Shown in pieces: positions 27,901 through 39,900 of a DNA stretch of 64,000 bases. Source of the stretch: Falsiroseomonas bella. Lineage in GTDB: Bacteria > Pseudomonadota > Alphaproteobacteria > Acetobacterales > Acetobacteraceae. Each line of letters opens with the position of its first letter. Position 1 is the first letter of the stretch. Both the position numbers and the translations under genes were made by a program. The notes beneath the pieces were generated by a model, which ran no database searches, was not told the DNA's origin, and saw nothing but the letters and a program-made list of their open reading frames with translations. The DNA lies in NCBI RefSeq assembly GCF_003173615.1, contig NZ_QGNA01000001.1:124001-188000 (forward strand), in the 5' to 3' direction.

Positions 27901-30900
27901 GAGGTTGCGCCCGAGCACCTGCTGCGCGAGCTGCTGCGAGAGCGCCGCCGCGCCGGAGACGAAGCCCGCGGCCTGGCTGGTGCCCTGCATCGTCTGCACG
28001 CCGCCCGTGGCGTTCGCGCCGTTGAAGCGCGCACCGGGCGCCATGATGTCCAGCAGCTCGTCGTCGCGCTGGCTGAAGGCCGCGATGCGGTCGGCGCCGG
28101 TGGTGTAGTCCGTGGCGCCGGTCGCGACCGTCCAGGGGCCGCCGAAATCGCCCGACCAGACGGCGCCGACGGAGAGCACCGCCGGGTCGGCCGCGGGATA
28201 GGCCACGCCCATCGCGTTGTACTGGTTGTAGAAGTTGCCCGCGGCGGCGACCGTGATGACGTCCATGGCGGCCAGCGTCGCGAACTCGTCGCCGAGGCCG
28301 TAGCGCGGGATGGTGGTGTTCCAGTTCCCGTTGTCGCCGAGCGACATGTTGATCACGCCGACGTTCCACGCCTCGGCATTGGCGATCACCCACTGCAGCG
28401 CCTTCTCGACATTCGCGAAGGTGCCGCGGCCGCTGTCGCTGAACACCTTCAGCACGATCAGGTCGGTGCCCTGCGCAACGCCGCCGTAGCGGCTGTCGCC
28501 GCTGGCGATCAGGCTGGCGACGTGGCTGCCATGGCCCTTCGCGATGTCGGAAGCGTCGGCGTCGTTGTCCGCGAAGTCCCACTGGTAGACGATGCGGTCA
28601 GCGATGCCGTTGCCGTCCGTGTCCGGCCCGAAGAAGGAATGGTCCACGTCGATGCCGGTGTCGATCAGCACGGTGCGCACGCCGCTGCCGGTCAGGCCGG
28701 TGAAGCGCGCGTCCTGCAGCGCAGAGGTCAGGCCGGTGATGTCACGGGATTCGCGCGTCGAAAGCGCACCGAGATCCACGATGTCCGACCCGTCCGGCAA
28801 CGACCAGGTGCCGCCGCAGGAACAGCCTTCCATCGTCAGCTCGACATCCGAGCCGGCAAGGCTGACCGCGATGCCGCTGCCCGCGGCGGATCCGGTCGGC
28901 GTGGTCTGCACCCAGCCGGTCCGCTGCACTTCCGCGATGATGTAGGTGCCGGGCAGCAGGCCGGTGAAGCTGTAGGTGCCGTCCGCGCCGGTGAGGACGC
29001 TGGCCTCCGTCTCCTGCAGCACGCCGTCGCCGTTGGCGTCGATGAAGATCGTCCAGCCCTCGACGCCGCCCTCGCCGTCCTCGCGCAGGCCATTGCCGTT
29101 GAGGTCTTCGAACTTCATGCCGCTGATCGAGACCGTGCGGACATTGCCGATGGCGACCGTGGCGTTCTCGTAGCCGCTGATCACCCGCATGGAGGCCGGC
29201 GGCGTGGTGCGCGCCCAGCCATCCCGCGCGACCTCGCCGATGCGCACCGTGCCGTAGGCCAAGCCGGTGAATGCGTAGCTGCCATCCGCCGCGGTGACCG
29301 TGCTGGCTTCGCCGTCGTCGAGCACGTTGTCGCCGTCGCGGTCCACGAAGAGCGTGACGCCGGCGAGGCCTTCCTCGCCCCCGTCGCGGATGCCGTCGCC
29401 GTCGAGGTCGTTGAACTTCACGCCGCCGATCGTGCCGAGCTCGAAGCGCGCGAAGTTGGCGTTCGTCAGGGTCTGCTCGGCGAGCAGCGTCACCTCGATG
29501 CGGTTGGAGACAGGCCCCGTCGAGGACCAGCCGGTGCGCAGCTCCGCGACGATCGCGTAGCTGCCCGCCGTGAGGCCGGTGAAGGCGTAGGTGCCGTTCG
29601 CGGCGGTGGTGGTGCTGGCCTCGCCGTCGTCGAGCACGCTGTCGCCATCGAGGTCGAGGAACACCGTCCAGCCTTCGAGACCGACATCGGTGGTGCCGAA
29701 GGGGCTGGTGCCGAAGACCGCGTTCGCGTCGAAATCCTCGAAGACGCGGCCGGTGATGCCGGTGGGCAGGCTCCCGGCCCGCGTCCAGCTTGCGGTCGCG
29801 CTGCCGGTGCCGGCATTGCCGGCATTGTCGAGCATGCCGGCGCCGGCGACGGTCAGTTCGTAGTCGCCCGGCTCGCCGGTCACCGCCTCGAGGCCCGAGA
29901 TGCGGTAGGTGGTGCCGGACAGCAGTGCGACCGTCACGCCGGACAGGTCCAGCGCCGCGCCGTCGCGCGTCAGCACGATGTCCTGCGCATCGAAGCTGGC
30001 GGCGTCCACCGCTTCGGAGAGCGTCACGTCCAGCGTGGCGACGCCCGTGGTGCGCGGATTCGGCGTGACCTGCTGGATGGCGGTGACCGCGGGGGCGGAG
30101 ACGTCGATGAAGACGCTCAGCACCGCATCGGTCGTGTTGCCCGCGACGTCCACCGTGCGCACACGGATGTCGTGCTTGCCCGGGCTGTTCAGCGCGATCG
30201 CGCCCTCGAAGGTCTGGCCGGTCACGACTGCGACGCCGAGATCGGTCTTCGTCGTCAGGTCGTAGAAGCGGACGGTGAGACCTTCCTCCGCCAGGTCGCC
30301 GAGGATCGAGAAGGCCTGGGTGTTGGTCAGCTCGTCGTCATCGGCCACGCCGCGGTCCGGCGTGATGCGCAGGTTGGTCGCCGCCGGCGGCGCGCCGATG
30401 TCCATCCGCCAGGAGGAGGAGGCGGAGCCGGTGCCGGCATTGCCCGCGAGGTCGGCGAGGCCCGCGCCGTCCACGGTGAGCACGTAGTCGCCCGCGAGGC
30501 CGGAGACCCAGTTGAAGCCCGCGATGCGCCAGACCGTCTCGCTGAGCTGCGTCAGCTCGATGTCGTCGGCGACGATCAGGTTGGCGCCGCCGTTGCGCGT
30601 CAGCGTCAGGTCCGCCGCGGTGAAGCTCGCCGGGTCGATCGCCTCGGAGAAGGTGACATCGAGCGAGAGGATCACCGTGTTGCGCGGATTGGTCGCCACA
30701 TCCTCGAGGTCGAGGACGACGGGCGCCGTGGTGTCCGTCGTCCAGGTCTCGGTGAGCTGGCCGGTGCCGGCATTGCCGCTGCCCGCCTCGCCCACGCCGG
30801 ATGCGAAGACCGTCAGCGCATAGGTGCCGGCCGTGCCCGTGAGCGTGCCGAGGCCGTTGATGCGGAAGCGCGTGTCGCTGAGCTGCGTGACAACGACGCG

Positions 30901-33900
30901 GCCGTCGAGCTCGACCGCCTCGCCATCGCGCGTCAGGGCGATGTCGGCCACGCCGAAGGTCGCCGGGTCGATGGTGCGGGAGAACTCGACCTCCAGCGCG
31001 CCGACCGCGATGTTGCGCGGATCGGGCTCCACCGTCTGGATGCTGGCCACCACGACGGAGGCGGCGGACATCGCCCAGGAGACGCTGCGCGCATTGGTGC
31101 CGGCGTTCCCGGCGCCGTCCGCCATGCTGCGGCTGTCCACGGTCAGCGCGTAGTTGCCATCCGGCGTGGTCAGCGCGCCGAGATTGCCGATGCGGTAGAC
31201 GCTGGTGGAGACCTGCGTGATCGTCGCGGCGCTGAGATCCAGCGCCGTGCCGTTCCGCGTCAGCGTGAGATCCGCGACGGTGAAGGTGCCGAGGTCGAGC
31301 GGCTCGGTGAAGGTGACGTCGAGCTGGCCGACCGCGCTGGTGACGACTGCCGCGGGCGCTTCCAGCGACAGGATCGCAGGCGGCACCTTGTCGTCCACCG
31401 CATAGACCAGCGTGTAGCTGCCGGTGGAGTTGCGATCCAGCAGGTGCAGCAGGTTCTCATAGGTGGCGCCGGGCTCGCCCGGCCTGAAGGTGCGGTCGGT
31501 ACGCCAGACCATGTCGCCGATCGGCAGAGCCGTTCCGTCGGAGCGCAGCACCTGAGTCAGGCGATAGCCCGCACCGGGATCCGCCACCTTCAGATAGGTC
31601 CAGCCGGCCTGCACATCGGCGGTCAGCGTGCGCGTCAGCCCGCCGGTGACCTGCACGTTCTGCGCCACGGTGACCGGCATCTTGCCGCCCGTGGAGAGAT
31701 ACAGCGTGTCCGGCAGGTGCTCGTCGTCCGGCAGGTCGTTGACCAGGTAGTCCGGGATGTCGTCGCTGGCCGGGTGGTTCACCTCCACCTGCCGGATGAG
31801 CTCGTGGATGTTCACGCTCTCGATCAGCGAGGTGCGCAGGCCGCCGAACGCGTCGAGATGCTCGAAGCTGGCCTTGTAGTCGATGAACTTGCCCTGCAGG
31901 GACGAGATCATGTTCCACTGCGCGGTCTTGGTCTCGCCCGCGGCGATGCGGCCGAGATCCACCGTCAGCGAGGGCTGGGCCGCCGCGGCGCCGACCTGGC
32001 TGCTGATGATCTCGAAGTCGATCAGCAGGCCCTTCTCGTTCTCGATGATCTCCGGCTGGGCGGAGGTGATCGTCATCCGGTTGGCGTCGCCCTTGCCCAG
32101 GTTCGTCACCTGCAGGCCGAGGGCGAAGGGCTCGGACGGCTCGATCGGGTCGGTGAAGGGATCGTCGCCGAAGACGTCGCGCTGCCAGAAGTAGTCAAGC
32201 TGCAGCCGCGCTTCCGGATAGACCGTGATCTTGGACGAGAGCAGCGGCACGTCCACGACGTTGCCGCCATCCTTGTAGACCAGGCGCCCGCCGATGGAGT
32301 AGCGCGTCGGCGCGTCCATCGCGGCGTCCACGGTGGGCAGGAAGGTGTACTTCAGCGCACCGGTCGCGCCGGCCGCGAGCGACCAGAACTCCGGCCCGCC
32401 GGTCATGTTCTCGCCATCCGGGCCGATGACAAAGAACTTGTCGTTGGCGACGTTCCCGTTCTCGTCGCGGATGTCGAGGATGAGCTGGATGTCCTCCAGC
32501 GTGCCCGCGGTGCCGTTGTCGAGCTCGAGCGTGCCGAGGAAGGCGGTGCGCGTGATCACCGCCTCCTGCTCCAGCTTCAGGCGCACCTGGGCGCAGACGC
32601 CGGCCGCGGTGGGCGAGAGGTTGCCGTCCGCGTCCAGCACCGTCGCGTCGGAGCTGCCGGGGCCGCAGGACACGCCGCCGCCGTCCCAGATCACCGGGAC
32701 CGACCAGGGCGTGCCGATGCCGCCGCCATAGATGCCCCAGCCGCCACCGCCGCCGCCGCCGCCGCCACCGCCGGTGCTGCCGTCGCCGCCAATGCCCCAG
32801 TCGAGGCTGCAGAGGCAGGCGAGGATGTCGTCCAGCGCGCCGCCGAGGCCGGCGCCCGCGCCGGCCCAGCCGCCGGTCAGCGCGCCGAGGCCGACGCCGC
32901 AGATGGTGGAGACGATGGCCTGGGTGCAGTCATCGGCGCCCGCGCATTGCAGGATCATGCCGATGGCGTCGCAGACCAGGTTGGCGGGGTTCGCCTTCTT
33001 CGGATCCTTGATCCAGTCCTTCAGGAAGTCCTTCGCCGAGCCGCCGGCGCCGAGGATGTCCTCGGCGCAGAACACCGCATCCAGCTTGTGCGGCACCGAC
33101 ACCCACTGCCCGTTCTGGCATTCATAGGTGTAGACCGCCTCGATCCCGAGGCACTTGGCGATCGCGTTGCCCCAGCCCTGGGCGGTGATCGGCATGTCGA
33201 GCGCGGAGGCCGGCATGATGCCGTCGCCGGTCGGGATGACCATCGCGCTGGAGTTGGACGCCATCTGCGCGGCGAGCGGCGAGCCTTCGCGCAGGCGGAT
33301 GGTGATCGGGATGGTGACGGAGCTCTTGGCCGGCAGCACGTCGATCACGTCCACCAGCGGGGTGATGATCAGGTCCGGGTCGTTCGGCACCTTGATCTGC
33401 ACCTGCTCGGCCTGGATCAGGCCGTGGTTGGTGAGCGTGATCTCCATCTGCGTCGTCTCGCCCGGCACGATCAGCGGCATCAGCCGCGGCGTGTCCGTGG
33501 TGACAACGGGCATCGGCACTTCGGTCTCGAAGACCGATTCCAGGACGATCTTGTAGCGATCCTCGACCTCGATCGGGACGACGGTCCACTTGTACGTCAC
33601 CACCTGGCGGTGCAGGAAGGCGGTGGTCTCGTTCAGGATGCCGGGCTTGATCTCGAACGCCGTCTGCACGCTGTCGTGCTTGTCGGCCGAGACGGAGAGC
33701 ATGTACTTGCCCTCCGCGATGCCGGTGAAGTTGACGAAGCCGTCCTCGTCGGCGATGCCCGAGGCGATGACCTGGTAGGAGTACGGGTCGATCAGCTTCA
33801 CCGCGGCGCCGGCAAGGCCGGGGTTGCCTTCGGCGAAGTAGGTGTACTCGTCCTCAACCTTGATGCGGGCGTCGCCCACGGCCTCCGAGATCGCGCGGAA

Positions 33901-36900
33901 CTCGTAGGCGGTGGAGAGCGTGGTCCGCGTGCCGTTCAGCACCACGGTGCCCTTGTAGAGGCCGAGCGGCAGGTCCTCGCCCGGGTTAAGGCGCAGCGTG
34001 ACGGTGGTCTTCTCGCCCACGCCGAGCGAGGCGATGCTGGTCGGCGTCGCGGCGGCGAGCCAGGGCTCGTTCGGCAGCACGAGGGTCAGCGGCCCGGTCT
34101 CGGTGCCGCCGTTGTTCGTCACCTCGAAGCTGACCAGCGTCTGCTCGCCCCGCAGCATGCCGGCGTTCAGGAAGCCGGGCTGCGCGACCAGGCGCGGCGT
34201 CAGCGGCGTGACGCTGACGCTCAGCGGCACGCGCAGCGTCACGCCTTCGGCCGTGGTCAGCACGAAGACGAGCCGACCGGAGGTCTGTAGGTCCTGGTTC
34301 GCCGTGAGCTGGACGCTGCCGGTGACGCTGCCGGTGACGCTGCCGTCGGCCGCGATGACGTCCGCCAGGTCGATGTCCAGGTCGAGCCAGGGCGGCGCGC
34401 CCTCCACCGCGATGGCGAGGCTGGTGAGCGGCACGTCGCCGAGATTCGCGATGGTGAAATCGAAGCTCTCGGGCGTGTTGGGCAGCAGGTCGACCGAGCC
34501 GGGGAAGCTCGTCGCCTTCATCGCCATCAGCACGAAGCTGTCCTGAGGCGTGCGCTGCGTCACGCCGGGATGGTCGGCAGCGATGGTGTAGCGGCCGGCC
34601 TCGCCGGGCAGCGGCACGAAGTCCACGGTGAAGTTGCCGTTGATGTCGGTGACCGTGGTCAGCGTGCGCGTGTTGCCGTTCGCCGAGGTGACCTGGATCG
34701 TCACCGGCTTGAACATCAGGGCGGGGTTCGTGTCCGCCGTGGCGGCATCGCCCGGCGTCGGCGCGTCGGGGTCGAAGATGTTGCCAGTGAGCGGGATGCG
34801 GGTGCCCGCCGGCGCGGCCTCGATGTCGGCGCTGACGGTCGCGCGATAGGCCGGGTTGACCTGCAGCGAGCCGACCGACTGGTTGTTGCCGTTGGAGATC
34901 TCCTCCAGCGCGCCGTTCGGGTCGGAGACCACGATCATGTAGACCGTGCCGGTCAGCGATCCCGCGAGGAAGTTCACGGTGCGCTGATAGGCCTGGTTCA
35001 CGTCCAGCGGCTCGCCCGCATGGGTCGCGACCAGCACGTCGTCGGCGCCGAGCGTCACGTCGGTGGAGATGTAGACGCGATCCACCCAGGAGCCGCTCGT
35101 CGCGCCAAGGCCGCGATTGGCCACGGTGAAGGTGCCCGTCACGGCCTGGCCGGTCTTGACGGAGGTCGGCAGCGCGATGCTCGTCACCTGCAGGTCGGGC
35201 AGGTCGCGGTCGGTCACCTGCAGGCCGGCGGCGCCGGCGTTGAAGCCACCGGCCGAGGCCAGCAGCGTGACGGGGCGCGTACCGTCGCTGACGCCGTCGA
35301 TCACGCCGGTGACGGTGAAGGTCGCGGAGTCCTGGCCGTCGAGGATCGTCACCGTCGCGGGCACCGTCGCCTCGGTGGTGTCGTCGCTGGTCAGCGTGAC
35401 GACGAGGTCGCCGGTGGTTCCGGTGTTGCGCCGGACCGTGCCCGTGGTCTGGCCGGATTCGCCGATGACGTTGTGCGCCAGCGTGACGGACAGCGAAGGC
35501 CCGTCATCGTCCAGGATCTGCACGCCGATCTGCTGCTGCGTGCCAGGCACCGCCACCTTCAGCACGCTGTCGGCGATCTGCACGCGCAGCGGCACCAGGC
35601 GGTTGCCGTCAGCCAGCGCGTTGTCCTCGATCGCGATCGGCACATGCACCTCGTGCTCGTTCGCCGCGATCGTCACGCGGTTGGGGAAGCGCATCTGCGT
35701 CGGCGCGCCGAGCAGGATCAGCTCCAGCGGCTGGTTTGCCGCGATGTCGCGCCGGATCGTCAGCACGGTGCCCGCAGCGCCCGCGCCTTCCGACACGGCC
35801 GTCTTGCTCAGCGACAGTTCGATGTTCGGGATATCGTTGTCGAGCACCGTCATCAGCGCGGAGCCGGTGGCGTGGCCCGCCGCCTGCGCCGTGATGCGCA
35901 CGTCGCGCGCGCCTTCGATGATCGTGTCGTCGATCAGCGTCACGGGGATCTGGATGGAGGACTGGCCGACCGCGAAGGTGAAGCCGGTCGGCACTGTCGC
36001 CTTCCAGCTCTTGTCCACGCCGAGCGTGACGTCGAGCGCGGCGTTGGTCGGCGTGTTGCGGGTGATCGTGGCGAGGATCTGGCCCTCGCCCTCGCCCACG
36101 GCGGGCGGGATGCTGACCGTCAGCGCGGCCACGTCGTTGTCGTTGATGCCGAGATTCGCCTGGCCGTCGGCATAGCCGGAGGCGGAGGCCGTCAGCGTCG
36201 CGGTGCGGCTGCCATCCACCAGCGTGTTGTCGGTCACGCCGATCGCAAAGGACGCCGAAGCGGCACCGGCCGCGATGGTCACGGTCGGCGGCAGCACCAG
36301 TTCGGGCCGGCTGGTGGCGAGGTTCACCACCAACGCCTGGCTGATGTCGCCGCTGCGCGAGACCGTGCCCGTGCTGGCCGCGCCGCCCGCGGCCTCCGAG
36401 ATCGGGTTCACGCTGACGCCGATGGTCAGGCTGGGGTCGAGCTCCACCGCAACGTCGTCGAGCGCCGCGTTGTTCTGCTCGTTCAGCTCGAACACCGCAT
36501 TGGCGGCGTCGGTGCGCACCGCGAACCAGCGCGCGCCCTCGCCGAAGGCGGGCATGGTGACCGAGACGGTCCGCACCACAGATGCGCCGGCGGCGATGGA
36601 CTGGTTCTGCACGTAGTCGCTGCGCAGCAGCGTGTCGCCGCCCAGCACCTCGTCGGTCGAGAGGAAGATCTGCTCGGTCCAGGCGCCGGTCGCCGCGGCG
36701 GTGCCGGTGTTGGTGACGGTGTAGGAAAGCTGCACCGTCTTGCCGGCGCCGGCATTCGTGGGCGCCGAGATGTCGCTGATGACGAGGTCGGCATAGGCGC
36801 CGAGCGTCGCGGCGCGCGTCAGGCTCGCGACGTTATTGCCCTCGCCGGAGACGCCGCCGCTGCGCTCGAAGATCTGGCTGAAGGCATCGGTGGTGACGCG

Positions 36901-39900
36901 CACCAGGATGTCGCCGACGCTGCGCACGCCGTCCGGCAGCCGGACATTCGCCTGCCGCGCGAGCGATTCGCCGGCGGGCAGCGGCGCATTCGCGGCGCCG
37001 CCGAATCCCGGATAGCTGAGATACTGGTCATGCAGCGTCTCGCCGGTGGTCTGGTTGATCACCTGCAGCCGCTCGGCATAGGGCCCCGCGGGGGCGTCGC
37101 CGATATTGGCGCTGTCCCAGGTGATGGTCAGCAGGTCGCCGGAGCGCGGCGTGGCCGGCACGACCGCCAGGTTCTGCACCTGCAGGTCGGCATAGTCGGC
37201 CATGACGCTCGCGCGCGTGATCGTCGCCGCGTTGTTCGTCTCGGCGGCGCTGCCGCCCGCGCCTTCATAGGCGCTGTTGTAGGTGTCGGTGGTGACCGTC
37301 ACCTTCAGGTCGCCGACGGCGCGTTCGCCGTTCGGCAGCGTGAACTGATACTGCCGCGGCGCGCCGGTGCCGGCGGCGATGGCGCCGAGCGCGGCGGCGT
37401 CGCGGAACAGCACCGTGTTCACCAGCGTCTCGCCGGTGGTCTCGTTCAGCACGACGATGCGGTCGTAGAAGGACGCCGCGGCGTCGCCCGCGCCCGTGTT
37501 GCGCACCGTCCAGCTGACCGTCGCGACCGCGCCGGATTCCAGCGCCGGCGCGCCGTTCAGCGCCAGGTTCTCCACCACGAGATCGGGCAGGGCCGCCTGG
37601 GTGACGGCGATCGCGGCCGAGACGCCGCGGTTGTTGCCCTCCGACAGGCCCTCATTCACCTGGTTCCAGTGGTCGCCCGAGACGATCACGTACCAGGTGC
37701 CGGAGAGGTCGATCGGCAGCGTGATGTCGAGGCTGCGGTTCACCTCCGCGCCGGCTGCCATGCCGGGCGTGCCGCTGCGCTCGCCCACGAAGCGCGAGGC
37801 GTTGGTGATCTCCTGCGTCGGCGAGAGGAAGACGCGCTCCGTCCAGCCGCCCGGGATCGCCGCCGTGCCGTCGTTGCGCATCGTCCAGGAGACGGTGATG
37901 GTCTGCGCCGAGGTCGCGGTCGGCGGCGCGGTGACGGAAGGAATGGTGATGTCGGGATGCGTCACCGCCACGGCGTCGGCCGAGGTGGTGGCGTTGTTCG
38001 CCTCGGCGCCGGCCTCGAAGAGCTGGTTCGCGTAGTCGCTCTCGATGCGGATGCGCCAGTCGCCATCGGCCACAACCGGCCAGTTGATGGTGGCCGAGGC
38101 GGTGTAGCTGGCGCCAGCGGCGAGCCCGCCGCTGCGCGTGACATGGCCGAGCACGGTGCTGCCGGGCTGACCGTCCTGCACCAGCAGGATGCGGTCGGTC
38201 CAGCTGCCGAAGGCGTCGCCGAAGCCCTGGTTCGTCACCGTCCAGCTGACGTTGCGCTGCTGGCCAGGCAGTGCCGTCTCCGGCACGTCGATGTCGCTGA
38301 CCGTCAGGTCCGGGCTCTGCAGCGTGATCGGCGCGGTGCTGACGCCGGTGTTGTTGCCGGTCAGGCCCTTCTCGTAGATCTCGCCGAGCGCATCCGTGCG
38401 CACGATGACGTAGCGCTGGCCGGCGAGGTTGGCGGGCAGCGTCGCCGTCAGCGTGCCCTGCGTCTCGGCGCCGGCCGCCAGCGGCGCGGCGTTGCGCACA
38501 TAGGTGCCGAGCAGCGTGTCCGCGCCGTCCAGCGTGCCGTCGGTGGAGAGATAGACGCGGTCGCGCCAGATGCCGGAGCTGGTCGGCCCGTCGCCCTGGT
38601 TCGCGACGGTCCATTCGACGGTGATCTGGCCGCCGCTGGAGACGGTGGCCGGCGCCGTCACCTCCGTCACGGTCAGGTCTGCGAAAGGCGAGGTGATCGC
38701 GATGGGCCGCGCCGCAGTGACGTTGTCGGCGCGTGTGTCGGGCTCCAGCACCGCCAGGCCGCTGTCGGTGCGCACGAAGAGGAAGTAGTTGCCCTCGAGC
38801 CGCGGCGGCAGCGACACGTCGAGCAGGACGTCGTATTCGGCGCCGGCGGCGAGCGCGCCGCTGCGCTGATGCGTGCCGATCACCACGTCGTCGGCATCGC
38901 CGAACACCGCGTCGTCGCTGAGGACCACGAGGTCGGTCCAGGCGGACGCGTCCGTCGCGCCGGTGCCCTGGTTCGCGACGGTCCAGGAGACCTGGATCGT
39001 GCCTTCGCCACGGCCCGTGTCGGGCGCGACGAGGTCGGAGGGCAGCAGGTCCGGATAGGCGCGCAGCGCGACACTGCGGGAGATGGAGGCGCTGTTGTTG
39101 CCCTCCGCATTGCCGGCCGGCAGCGCTTCCGTGATCTGCGTCGCGCCGTTCGTCGCCTGGTCGGCGGTGACGGTGATGCTGAGGTTGCCGGCGCCCGCCG
39201 CGCCATGCGGCAGGGTGAAGGAGACGCTGCGCGCCGCCGTGGCACCGGAGGCGAGCGGCCCGAGCGCGCCCTGGTCATAGGCCACGGTGGTGTCGAGCAG
39301 CACCTGGTTCGTGGTGGTGTTCACCACCCGCACGCGGTCCACCCAGCCCTGCGGCGTGGCGGCGTTGCCTCCGTTCTCGTCGGTCCACTGGATGGTCAGC
39401 GTGTCGCCCGACTCCGGCGACGGGTTGACCAGCGTGAGGCCGGAGACACGAAGATCCGGAGCCGAAACAATAGAGGTCGTGCTGGCGTTGTTGGCCTCGC
39501 CGTTGCCGCCGGCATTCGCCTCGAACACCAGGTCGGTGGTGTCGGTGGTGACGATGAACTCGATCACGCCGGTGGAGGAGATCCCGCCCGGCCAGGTGAC
39601 GCTGGTGCTGCGCGCGCGCGTCTCCCCCGCGCCGAGGGGCGCGCCGGGGCTTGCGGCCAGCGTCAGCGTGGTCAGCAGCATCTGCTGGCCGGTCGTGGCG
39701 TTGCGCAGGATCAGGCGCTCCGTCACGTCGGTCTGCACCGCCGCCGTGCCGTCGTTGCGCGTGGTCCAGCTGACGGTCACGGCATCGCCCGGCGCCCAGC
39801 CGGAAGGCGGCGTCGCGGCGACGGACTGCACGACCAGGTCGGGATAGGGCGCGAGGGCGGAGGTCAGCGCCACCTGCGTGGCGTTGTTGCTCTCGCCCGT

